A stretch of DNA of 36,398 bases from NCBI GenBank assembly GCA_913031285.1, contig CAJWEI010000034.1, positions 1-36,398 of the forward strand, written 5' to 3'. The notes under the pieces were generated by a model, which was not told the origin of the DNA, did not search any database, and saw only the letters and a program-made list of their open reading frames with translations. This DNA is from an uncultured Alphaproteobacteria bacterium. GTDB lineage: Bacteria > Pseudomonadota > Alphaproteobacteria > Rhodobacterales > Rhodobacteraceae. The position numbers and the translations under genes were made by a program. Shown piece after piece: positions 26,494 through 34,026 of the stretch. How positions within the stretch are numbered: the first letter of the stretch is position 1; every line of letters begins with the position of its first letter.

Positions 26494-27372
26494 ATGACTG
26501 ACACTTTGCAAATCGCCTTTATTGGCACCGGACTAATGGGCCGACCCATGGCACAAAACCTTTGCAGAGCGGGCCATCGTGTCGTGGCATGGAATAGAAC
26601 TGTGTCAAAGGCGGATCCTGTTCGCGCCCTAGGCGGCACAGTTGCCCAATCCTGCGACGCAGCCATTAGGGATGCAGATATTATCATTACGATGCTTTCT
26701 GATGGACCAACGGTACTAGGTATTATTGCCGACCCTATAAATGCCAGCGCATTAAAGCCAGGCGCGACTTGGATCGATATGTCGAGCACAAAGCCCGAAG
26801 AAGCTCGCGCGCAGTCATCTGCGCTGCGAACTTTAAGTATTTCGCACTTAGATGCTCCAGTATCTGGTGGAACGAAAGGGGCAGAAGGGGCAACGCTTGC
26901 AATTATGGCGGCAGGTGAGGAAGCCGACTTTGATAGGGTTAAGCCAGCTTTAGAAGCGATGGGCAGACCAATTTACGTTGGTCCCACTGGATGCGGTCAA
27001 CTATCCAAACTGGCTAACCAAGGGATCGTAGCGGTGACGATTGGTGCAGTGGCCGAAGCCATGCTCTTACTTGAACGCGGTGGCGCAAACCCAGCAGCTG
27101 TGCGCAAAGCCTTGCGTGGCGGCTTTGCGGATGGCACCATCCTGCAGCAACACGGCGAGCGAATGACTACCGGGAATTTTAAACCAGGCGGCCCTTCAAA
27201 ATTTCAACTCAAAGATCTCAATAACGTTGTGAATGAGGCCGAACAATTGAAGCTTACACTGCCACTCGTCCAACATATTCATGCTCGTTTTGCACATCTG
27301 GTTGAGACTATGGACTGTGGAGATAAAGATCATTCTGCCCTTTATTTAGAGCTTCTGAGCCAGAATCAGTAA
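26494..27372 (+). CDS. 3-hydroxyisobutyrate dehydrogenase family reductase, GarR-like
   Basis: A 292-residue beta-hydroxyacid dehydrogenase. Cofactor motif FIGTGLMGRPMA (Gly11, Gly13, Gly16), substrate motif DAPVSGGTKGAEGATLAIMA (120-139), catalytic Lys172 in GCGQLSKLANQ with Asn175, and a conserved FQLKDLNNV near 236-244. GarR-type enzymes reduce tartronate semialdehyde to D-glycerate; others act on 3-hydroxyisobutyrate, L-threonate or sulfolactaldehyde. It is divergent from the SDR-xylD operon (197-base gap) and followed after 9 bases by the DenD-like gene. A four-carbon or three-carbon sugar-acid substrate fits its neighbours; the exact one is unknown. Confidence 0.88.
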   Translation: MTDTLQIAFIGTGLMGRPMAQNLCRAGHRVVAWNRTVSKADPVRALGGTVAQSCDAAIRDADIIITMLSDGPTVLGIIADPINASALKPGATWIDMSSTKPEEARAQSSALRTLSISHLDAPVSGGTKGAEGATLAIMAAGEEADFDRVKPALEAMGRPIYVGPTGCGQLSKLANQGIVAVTIGAVAEAMLLLERGGANPAAVRKALRGGFADGTILQQHGERMTTGNFKPGGPSKFQLKDLNNVVNEAEQLKLTLPLVQHIHARFAHLVETMDCGDKDHSALYLELLSQNQ

Positions 27373-27381
27373 GAGAACATT

Positions 27382-28377
27382 ATGACAAAAATCTTTATCT
27401 TAGGCGGCGGTGGAATGCTTGGTCAAAAGCTTGCAAATCAACTTGTCAAAAATGCTTCAGAGACCGCAGCTGAACTGGATATATCGCTCTTTGACGTGGC
27501 GTTCCCGCCAGAAACTTTGGCGGGGGTAACAAAGATAACTGGCAATATTAGCCATCCCGCAGAAATTCAAAAAATTGCGGCACAGAGACCAGATATCATT
27601 TATCATCTGGCCGCCATCGTGTCTGGAGAGGCGGAAGCAGATTTTGATAAAGGATGGCAGGTCAATATGTTTTCAATGTGGGCTTTGCTTGAAGCCCTTC
27701 GTATTGAGAACCGTGAAAGCGGCGGATCTTACATTCCCAAAATTATTTTCACATCTTCGATCGCCGTTTTCGGTGGGCCTTTCCCAAACAAAATCGATGA
27801 TGAATTTCTATCTGCACCTCAAACCAGCTACGGCGCACAAAAGGCTGCATGCGAGCTGATACTCAGCGATTTCAGCCGAAAGGGCTTCGTTGATGGTATT
27901 TCCCTGCGCCTTCCAACCATTTGCGTACGCCCCGGAAAACCCAACCTCGCAGCCTCAGGATTCTTCTCAGGGATCATTCGAGAGCCCTTGAATGGACAAA
28001 CCGCCAGCCTTCCCGTGCCTGATACAGTGCGCCACTGGCACGCCTCACCTCGTGCTGGAGCTAACTTTTTGATACACGCCGCGAAGTTGGATACAAATTT
28101 TCTAAACAATCGTCGCGCCCTGAACCTACCAGGCGTAAGTTGTACAATCGCGGAACAGATCGAAGCGTTGCGCAAAGTTGCAGGTCAATCAGCCGTTGAC
28201 TTGATTGTTCCCCGTGCTGACAGAGCTATTGTTAAAATTGTAGACGGATGGCCACAGAATTTTGCCCCAGAGCGCGCCCTTGCACTCGGTTTTAAAGCTG
28301 AGGCTAATTTTGAAGAAATCATTGCAACATATCTTGAGGATGACTTACCAACAGCACATTCCTTAAAGAACTTATGA
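27382..28377 (+). CDS. denD: D-erythronate dehydrogenase-like NAD-dependent epimerase/dehydratase family protein (DenD)
   Basis: A 331-residue extended SDR. Cofactor motif FILGGGGMLGQKLA (8-14), IIYHLAAIVSGEAEADFDKGW (73-93), FTSSIAVFGGP with Ser125/126, and catalytic Tyr150 and Lys154 in TSYGAQKAACELI. Downstream, ISLRLPTICVRPGKPNLAASGFFSGIIREPLNG is the pattern I associate with D-erythronate dehydrogenase (DenD), which oxidises D-erythronate to the keto acid handled by OtnI/OtnK/OtnC. None of these Otn partners is in the window, so a related sugar acid is possible. Forms an operon with the GarR-like gene. Its stop overlaps the end of the convergent GntR remnant by 6 bases. Confidence 0.85.
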   Translation: MTKIFILGGGGMLGQKLANQLVKNASETAAELDISLFDVAFPPETLAGVTKITGNISHPAEIQKIAAQRPDIIYHLAAIVSGEAEADFDKGWQVNMFSMWALLEALRIENRESGGSYIPKIIFTSSIAVFGGPFPNKIDDEFLSAPQTSYGAQKAACELILSDFSRKGFVDGISLRLPTICVRPGKPNLAASGFFSGIIREPLNGQTASLPVPDTVRHWHASPRAGANFLIHAAKLDTNFLNNRRALNLPGVSCTIAEQIEALRKVAGQSAVDLIVPRADRAIVKIVDGWPQNFAPERALALGFKAEANFEEIIATYLEDDLPTAHSLKNL

Positions 28378-28949
28378 AAACACAACTGGTGGCATCGGCT
28401 TACAAAGATTGCGGGATAAATGGTCAAAAACTCGCTGTTTTATAAGTTCTTTATTTCTTTCAAGCCGTGCGTCCAGAATGCCTTTATAATCCTGTATCTT
28501 CTCAGCGAGGGAAATATATTCTTTGTCAGTGTTAATCAACTGGTGGTGAAATCTACAATAAATTATTCCGTTTGACGCTTTAAGCACGTCAGAGTCGCAC
28601 GAAGATATAAATGTCTCATGAAATTCCAATTCTGCTTGTGTCCAAAGTGGGAATAAAGGCGAGCGGTCCTCGCTTGCCCATACTCTGCTTTGAATATGAG
28701 ATAGCTTATGATGCGCTGCAGTAAGACGTGCTTCCCATTCAAGACCACCAAGCCGAATCAATAGACATGCCCCCTCGCACTCTAAGAGGATCCGCAGGTG
28801 GGTTAGCTCGCGTTGAAGTTGTGGATTGGGCATCGGAACGCATAAGCCGCGCTGCTCTTGAAAAGATACCAGCCCTTCTGTTGACAATCTGAACAAGCTC
28901 CCGCGAATTGTACTTGCCGTACAATTAAAGTTTGCCTTAAATTCATGTT
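28372..28949 (-). pseudogene. GntR/FCD family transcriptional regulator, 5'-truncated
   Basis: The C-terminal FCD ligand-binding domain is complete in outline: LRILLECEGACLLIRLG, AELEFHETFISSCDSDVL, and ILDARLERNKELIKQRVFDHL. Ahead of it only the last part of the winged helix-turn-helix remains (TASTIRGSLFRLSTEGLVSF and the wing EQRGLCVP). An in-frame TAA at about 28950 stops further extension, and there is no ATG; TTG 28896 would give 174 residues against the usual 220-240. Helix 1 of the DNA-binding domain and the dimer arm are missing. It was probably the repressor of the adjacent uronate or pentonate operons. A DNA-binding-defective but ligand-binding protein cannot be excluded. Confidence 0.7.
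28906..28926. promoter_or_regulatory. Perfect 8-bp inverted repeat, candidate operator
   Basis: AATTGTAC at 28906-28913 and GTACAATT at 28919-28926 form perfect 8-bp arms around a 5-base spacer (TTGCC). Odd-spaced TTGTAC...GTACAA dyads of this size are typical of dimeric regulators such as GntR/FCD proteins. It lies at the broken 5' end of the GntR remnant and about 260 bases upstream of the uxaA start. It overlaps codons that resemble the recognition-helix region, so it may be coding sequence that happens to be palindromic. Confidence 0.4.
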
Positions 28950-29188
28950 ACACGTCTCAAAAACAAAAAGTGTCCGCATATGTTAAACCATCCACGAAAC
29001 TCTTTATTTTGTGCGCAGAGAGTTTGTGGCATTCCCGACACTTTCGGTTTTAAGATTAAAAAGCAACAAAACATACGCAACCTTTCACCCATTCAGTCTG
29101 TGGATGAATTATCGCGTATTCATTTCCCTCGGACATCGGACTGATCATTTTTCATTTCACCGTCCCAACTTGCTCATAAGGGGCCCTG

Positions 29189-30697
29189 ATGGATTTTATT
29201 CGGCTAGATAAGTCTGATAATGTTGTTACTGCAACTCGAAGCCTAGAAGCGAGTGCAGCCATAGAAGATATCTCAACTTTGAGTTTAATTCCTTTGGGAC
29301 ATAAAATATCCACAAGGAATATCGTCAAAGGTGATGAAATTCGCAAATACGCGCAATTGATCGGCTATGCGGCCGAAGATATCCCTGCGGGTTCGCATGT
29401 ACATACACACAACATGATCTTTCGAAATACCAATATGGAATATGAATTCTGTAATGACCTGCGCCATGTATCTCCAGTGGAAGAACATGAGCGCGATACA
29501 TTCATGGGGTATCAACGTGAAAACGGTGGCGTTGGTACGCGCAATTATATTGCCATAGTAACCTCGGTCAATTGTTCTGCGACCGCAGCACGGATGATTG
29601 CAAACGCGTTTACGCCTGAAATTCTTGCAGACTATCCAAACGTGGACGGCGTCGCGGCTTTTGTTCATGGCACTGGATGCGGTATGGCGGGTGACGGCGA
29701 AGGCTTTGAGGCTTTGCAACGCGTAATGTGGGGATATGCACGCCATCCAAATCATGCCGGAGTGCTAATGGTCGGCTTGGGCTGCGAAATGAACCAGATT
29801 GACTGGCTTTTGGAAGCCTACGGCCTCAAACAGGGGCCACTATTCCACACAATGAATATTCAATCCGTTGCGGGTCTGCGCCGCACTGTTGAGTTAGGGA
29901 TCAAGAAAGTACGCTCGATGCTACCGTTGGCCAACGCTGTAAAGCGCACACCTTGTCCAGTTTCTAAATTGAAAGTTGCGCTTCAATGTGGTGGGTCGGA
30001 CGCTTGGTCCGGGATTACCGCCAATCCAGCTCTGGGGTATGCTTGCGATTTGATCGCTGAACAAGGCGGAACTGGAGTCTTGGCGGAAACACCCGAAATC
30101 TACGGTGCTGAGCATTTACTAACTCGACGCGCTATTGATCAGAAAACTGGGGAAAAACTTATTGGGCTTGTAAAATGGTGGGAAGAATATACCGCGCGCA
30201 ACAAGGGCAGCATGGACAACAACCCAAGTCCAGGAAATAAGAAAGGCGGTCTAACCACCATTCTAGAAAAATCACTCGGTGCAGCCTCAAAGGGTGGAAC
30301 GAGTCCTTTGAGGGGCGTTTATAAATATGCCGAACCTGTGACCGCAAGCGGGTTTACGTTCATGGACAGCCCCGGTTATGACCCAGCCAGCGTAACCGGT
30401 CAAATTGCAGGAGGTTGTAATTTAGTCTGCTTCACAACAGGTCGTGGATCCGCCTTTGGCAGTAAACCCGCCCCGACCATAAAAATTGCAACAAACACCG
30501 AAATGGCAAAACGGATGTCAGAGGATATGGATATAGATGCCGGAACAATGTTGAGTGCTGGAGATAGTCTTGAAAAAAAGGGCCGTGAGATTTATGCGTT
30601 GTTTTTGCGAGTTGCGAGTGGTGAGGCGAGTAAATCAGAAGCCCAAGGCTTAGGAGATTACGAATTTGTTCCATGGCAAATTGGAGCCGTAATGTGA
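29189..30697 (+). CDS. uxaA: UxaA family sugar-acid dehydratase (altronate/galactarate dehydratase)
   Basis: A 502-residue protein, close to E. coli UxaA (495). The N-terminal SAF-like domain (about 1-90) has LGHKISTRNIVKGDEIRKYA and HVHTHN; the large domain contains GYQRENGGVGTRNYIAIV, VHGTGCGMAGDGEGFEAL, LMVGLGCEMNQI, LQCGGSDAWSGITANPALGY and QIAGGCNLVCFTTGRGSAFG. It dehydrates D-altronate (or galactarate or a related acid) to a 2-keto-3-deoxy acid with Fe2+/Mn2+. AAGGGG precedes ATG 29189. Its stop overlaps the next gene by 4 bases. With a uronate reductase and KDG kinase in the same locus, altronate from galacturonate is the likely substrate. Confidence 0.9.
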   Translation: MDFIRLDKSDNVVTATRSLEASAAIEDISTLSLIPLGHKISTRNIVKGDEIRKYAQLIGYAAEDIPAGSHVHTHNMIFRNTNMEYEFCNDLRHVSPVEEHERDTFMGYQRENGGVGTRNYIAIVTSVNCSATAARMIANAFTPEILADYPNVDGVAAFVHGTGCGMAGDGEGFEALQRVMWGYARHPNHAGVLMVGLGCEMNQIDWLLEAYGLKQGPLFHTMNIQSVAGLRRTVELGIKKVRSMLPLANAVKRTPCPVSKLKVALQCGGSDAWSGITANPALGYACDLIAEQGGTGVLAETPEIYGAEHLLTRRAIDQKTGEKLIGLVKWWEEYTARNKGSMDNNPSPGNKKGGLTTILEKSLGAASKGGTSPLRGVYKYAEPVTASGFTFMDSPGYDPASVTGQIAGGCNLVCFTTGRGSAFGSKPAPTIKIATNTEMAKRMSEDMDIDAGTMLSAGDSLEKKGREIYALFLRVASGEASKSEAQGLGDYEFVPWQIGAVM

Positions 30698-31689
30698 AAA
30701 AAATTATTGTCTTCGGCGCCGGACTAATTGGCGCGCGCCATGCGCAATCAGTGCAAAACCATCCAGCCTGCCATTTGATCGGCGTCGTCGAACCCAATAC
30801 AGAGCTACATTCAGATCCAAGCATAAAATACTATAGTGACATACGCGAATTCACAGCTTTTGTAGATGGCGCCATAATTGCGACCCCAACGTATTTGCAT
30901 GCTGAGCATGGGAAATTTGCGGCTCAAAAGGGCTGGGATATTCTGATCGAAAAGCCTGTGACCGAAACGCTTGAACAGGCCCAAGTACTTAACCAAGTTA
31001 TTGCACAAACCGGCGTTGCAACCTTGGTCGGCCATCACCGACGGTATCATAAAAGGATTCAAGATTTAAAAAACATTATAAAGTCTGGCGCAATTGGAAA
31101 TCCCGTTACGGCAACGCTAATTTGGGCAATGTGTAAACCAGACGCATACTTTAAAGGTAATTGGCGCAGTACAGGCGGCAGCCCGGTTATGATCAATTTA
31201 GTGCATGACCTTGATGTGTTGCGCTTTATATTTGGTAATATTTGCGATTTTCGGGCTTTGGGTAGTGCACATATTCGCAAAGCCGGCCGCGTTGAAAGTG
31301 GGGCTGTACTTTTGGCCTTTGACTCAGGCGTGACTGCTGCAATCAGTTTTGCAGATACCACTCCTAGCCCCTGGGGGTTTGAAGCTGGTACCGGCGAAAA
31401 TCCCAATATTGCAACAACCAACCAGGATATGATGTGGATTACAGGTACGAATGGGGGAATTTCGTTTCCATCAATGACTAAATGGGGCGGTGCAGCCGAT
31501 TGGTCGAAAGCGCCAATTCCGCACACCCTACCATATGAAATTACAGTGCCCTTGGATGAGCAGCTTAATCACTTTGTAGCAGTGATGGAGCGAAAGTCTG
31601 ATCCTCTAATGTCAGTACTTGATGCAACAAAAACACTTGATATAACTTTAAAGATCGATGCTTTGCTCACCCAAGAGGAACAGAGATAA
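30694..31689 (+). CDS. Gfo/Idh/MocA family oxidoreductase
   Basis: A 331-residue NAD(P)-dependent sugar-type oxidoreductase. Rossmann motif IIVFGAGLIGARHA (Gly8, Gly10, Gly13), the EKP motif in DILIEKPVTE (Glu86-Lys87-Pro88), and the active-site segment MINLVHDLDVLRF with His171 and Asp172. GTG 30694 overlaps the uxaA stop as GTGA, so I prefer it to an ATG seven codons inside the uxaA frame. The family oxidises or reduces sugars, inositols and glyoxylate-like compounds; the substrate is not readable. Coupled to uxaA and followed by a PhyH-family oxygenase, it probably feeds an unusual sugar acid into the dehydratase. Confidence 0.88.
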   Translation: MKKIIVFGAGLIGARHAQSVQNHPACHLIGVVEPNTELHSDPSIKYYSDIREFTAFVDGAIIATPTYLHAEHGKFAAQKGWDILIEKPVTETLEQAQVLNQVIAQTGVATLVGHHRRYHKRIQDLKNIIKSGAIGNPVTATLIWAMCKPDAYFKGNWRSTGGSPVMINLVHDLDVLRFIFGNICDFRALGSAHIRKAGRVESGAVLLAFDSGVTAAISFADTTPSPWGFEAGTGENPNIATTNQDMMWITGTNGGISFPSMTKWGGAADWSKAPIPHTLPYEITVPLDEQLNHFVAVMERKSDPLMSVLDATKTLDITLKIDALLTQEEQR

Positions 31690-31740
31690 GGTAGCTGAGA
31701 CTAATGTTTGGGCGCACCTTTAAACTAAAAGGGGAACACA

Positions 31741-32634
31741 GTGCCAGAAACACTAAACCACGCTCAATTAACATTTTACCAGGACAATGGTTTTCTGGTG
31801 TTGGGAAATAGGATTCCTAATGTTTGGTTGGAAAAAATTCGATCAGAAATAAGCCGGTTTGAAAAAGAAGCCGCCCTTCTTGAGCAAAGTAATGACCGCT
31901 TAGATCTAGAGGATAGTCATACCAAGGAAGCCCCCCGCCTTAGACGCATCAAATTGCCCCATTTGATCAGCCCTGATCTTAACGACTTGTTACATTCTGA
32001 TTATATATTAGGTCCAGCTCGCGATCTAATCGGCCCACATATTCGTTTGCATACGAGCAAATTAAATATGAAGTCGGCGGGCTACGGCGCTGCAGTCGAA
32101 TGGCATCAGGATTACGCGTTTTACCCCCATAGTAATGATGATATTCTAGCAATTGGTGTGGTCATCGATGATATGCAACCAGAGAATGGCCCTCTTATGG
32201 TCTATCCTGGAAGTCACAAAGGCCCTGTTTACAACCATCATGTAGACGGTGTTTTTGCCGGAGCCATGCTGCCCGAAGAGAATGGGCTTAACCCTAAAGA
32301 TGCAGTTTCTTTGCTCGGGTCAGCCGGATCAATTTCGATCCATCATGGGCGTATTGTTCATGGCTCCGCTCTCAATACTTCGGATCGCGCAAGGCGTATC
32401 TTGTTTTTCGAGATGATGGCTGCAGATGCTTTTCCTATTATGGGATCTATGACCCACTGGGATGGAATTGAGGATTACAACACGCGAATGCTTTGTGGCG
32501 AGCCAACCTTGCACCCGCGCCTCAAAGATATTCCAGTTCGCATTCCACAGCCGCAACCCAATGTCCCGATTTCGATTTATGAAATCCAGAAAGGTTTGAA
32601 AAACCGTGCCTTTGAGGCAATTAAAACCTCCTAA
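31741..32634 (+). CDS. Phytanoyl-CoA dioxygenase (PhyH) family Fe(II)/2-oxoglutarate oxygenase
   Basis: A 297-residue PhyH-family protein. Iron ligands are His122 and Asp124 in EWHQDYAFYPH and a distal His207 in HHGRIVHGSALN; an Arg in SDRARRIL (about 216-219) would hold 2-oxoglutarate. ENGPLMVYPGSHKGPV is the conserved loop after the HxD strand. It starts at GTG 31741 with AAAGGGG upstream, 51 bases after the Gfo/Idh gene. The family hydroxylates many small molecules (phytanoyl-CoA, ectoine, aminoethylphosphonate). Its place in a uronate/KDG operon suggests hydroxylation or oxidative cleavage of a sugar-acid derivative such as an ether or methyl group; that is a guess. Confidence 0.88.
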   Translation: MPETLNHAQLTFYQDNGFLVLGNRIPNVWLEKIRSEISRFEKEAALLEQSNDRLDLEDSHTKEAPRLRRIKLPHLISPDLNDLLHSDYILGPARDLIGPHIRLHTSKLNMKSAGYGAAVEWHQDYAFYPHSNDDILAIGVVIDDMQPENGPLMVYPGSHKGPVYNHHVDGVFAGAMLPEENGLNPKDAVSLLGSAGSISIHHGRIVHGSALNTSDRARRILFFEMMAADAFPIMGSMTHWDGIEDYNTRMLCGEPTLHPRLKDIPVRIPQPQPNVPISIYEIQKGLKNRAFEAIKTS

Positions 32635-32650
32635 AACACTGGAACACAGA

Positions 32651-32776
32651 ATGTCAAAACCTAACATTGGATTTATTGGCCTCGGTTTAATGGGAGCCAC
32701 CATAGTCAATAAACTGCAGGACCTTGGCTATTCTATATGCATATGTGCAAATGTATCTCGCGCCAATCACGCGTAA
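32651..32776 (+). pseudogene. Hydroxyisobutyrate dehydrogenase family, 5' stub only
   Basis: Forty-one codons read NIGFIGLGLMG then KLQDLGYSICICAN, the N-terminal Rossmann strand, glycine loop and helix of the beta-hydroxyacid dehydrogenase family, then stop at TAA 32774-32776. Intact members have about 290 residues. The homology ends around 32745, where a DMT transporter frame begins, so a deletion has joined the two genes. It follows the PhyH gene by 16 bases with AACAC/ACAG before the ATG but no strong ribosome-binding site. The peptide alone cannot be a dehydrogenase. Confidence 0.75.
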
Positions 32777-33139
32777 GCTCTCAGGTGTTGTAGCGGCAGA
32801 AACAATGAAATTTATATGGGAGCGCTTGGTACTTTTTCTCTTTTGCCCTTGGCATTTTACGATTGGGTCACGCCGCAAACCACATTTGAATGGATTCTTA
32901 TGACAGCCTTAGGCGCGTGGGCTTGGGCGGGATATGAACTTCTAACACGCGCTCATGGATATGCCCCGGCAAATACCTTGATGCCTTACACTTATAGTTT
33001 TATGATTTTCTTGACTATCGAAAGCTATCTGGTTTTTTCCGATATTCCGGATAGATGGACGTTGACAGGTACCGCAATCGTTGTCATTTCCGGCCTGATT
33101 ATTTGGAAACGAGCTCAGTTACGAGAGGAAACACATTGA
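32745..33139 (+). pseudogene. DMT/EamA transporter, 3' half with frameshift
   Basis: From 32816 the frame encodes 107 residues of the second EamA repeat: GALGTFSLLPLAFYDWVTPQ, TRAHGYAPANTLMPYTYSFM and ISGLIIWKR. Homology continues upstream in a different frame (ITRKLSGVVAAETMKF, from about 32745), and one missing T in TTTATATGG near 32811-32817 explains the switch (TTT TAT ATG would be in frame). The first EamA repeat is absent because of fusion to the dehydrogenase stub. The stop TGA overlaps the TTG start of the KDG kinase gene, showing an original operon link. Confidence 0.78.
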
Positions 33140-34026
33140 AAGTTGCCTGTATCGGCGAGGCCATGATTGAACTCTCCATGAACGAAAAGCAAACAAATTT
33201 AGGAGTGGCAGGAGATACACTAAATACGGCTGTTTACCTCAAGCGCTCAGCGCCGCAGATTGACGTTGATTATATAACTCGCCTTGGTTCTGATCCATTT
33301 TCTGCGCGAATTATCGCGTTCATCAAAGATCAAAAACTAGGTACAGACGCCATCGAAATATCTGAGAATCGCCATCCTGGTCTCTATGCTATTACCACAT
33401 CAGGTGACGGGGAAAGATCCTTTACCTATTGGCGCAGCCAGTCCGCAGCCAAACAGCTTTTCCAAAGTCCGAGTGGCCCCAACTTGGAGTACTTGGACGG
33501 TTACGATGCTCTTTATCTTTCGGGAATAACATTGGCGATCCTTCCCGATGAGATTTGCACTGCATTGCTTGGTTATCTTAAACAGTCAGAACACATTTTG
33601 GCTTTCGACAGTAACTATAGGCCAGCTCTATGGTCAAGCCCAAGTAAAGCACGGGATGTGATGCAACAATTTTGGCAACGAACCGATATTGCCTTGCCGT
33701 CAGTTGATGATGAAATGCTTTTGTGGGACCAGAGTGAGAAAGAGGTCATCGACCGTTTTTCAGCCTTGGATCGCGATGGTGCCCTAAAAAGGGGCGCATC
33801 TGGGCCTTTGTCACTCAGCCCGATTGATGAGGAAAACCAAAGTTTTGCGCCCTCGCCCAGGGTAGTGGACACTACCGCAGCAGGCGATAGTTTTAACGGC
33901 GCATATCTGGCTGCTCGATTAACAGGCGCGCCCCAAGAACACGCGTTGATGGCAGGACATCGCTGCGCTTCTTACGTGGTACAATATCGCGGCGCAATTG
34001 TCCCTTATTCCCTCAGTAAGGCCTAA
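33136..34026 (+). CDS. kdgK: PfkB family sugar kinase, 2-keto-3-deoxygluconate kinase (KdgK)
   Basis: A 296-residue ribokinase-fold kinase. KVACIGEAMIEL at the N terminus, GVAGDTLNTAVYLKR (23-37), ITRLGSDPF, the KDG-binding YWRSQSAA (98-105) and the catalytic DTTAAGDSFNGAYLA with Asp251. TAAGD, in place of the more common GAGD, is typical of KdgK. TTG 33136 is used as start because GAGGAAACACA precedes it and it overlaps the stop of the DMT remnant (TTGA); a longer frame from 33055 would run through that transporter's code. It phosphorylates KDG to KDPG for the Entner-Doudoroff aldolase, which is not in the window. Its 3' end overlaps the convergent reductase gene by 3 bases. Confidence 0.9.
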   Translation: MKVACIGEAMIELSMNEKQTNLGVAGDTLNTAVYLKRSAPQIDVDYITRLGSDPFSARIIAFIKDQKLGTDAIEISENRHPGLYAITTSGDGERSFTYWRSQSAAKQLFQSPSGPNLEYLDGYDALYLSGITLAILPDEICTALLGYLKQSEHILAFDSNYRPALWSSPSKARDVMQQFWQRTDIALPSVDDEMLLWDQSEKEVIDRFSALDRDGALKRGASGPLSLSPIDEENQSFAPSPRVVDTTAAGDSFNGAYLAARLTGAPQEHALMAGHRCASYVVQYRGAIVPYSLSKA

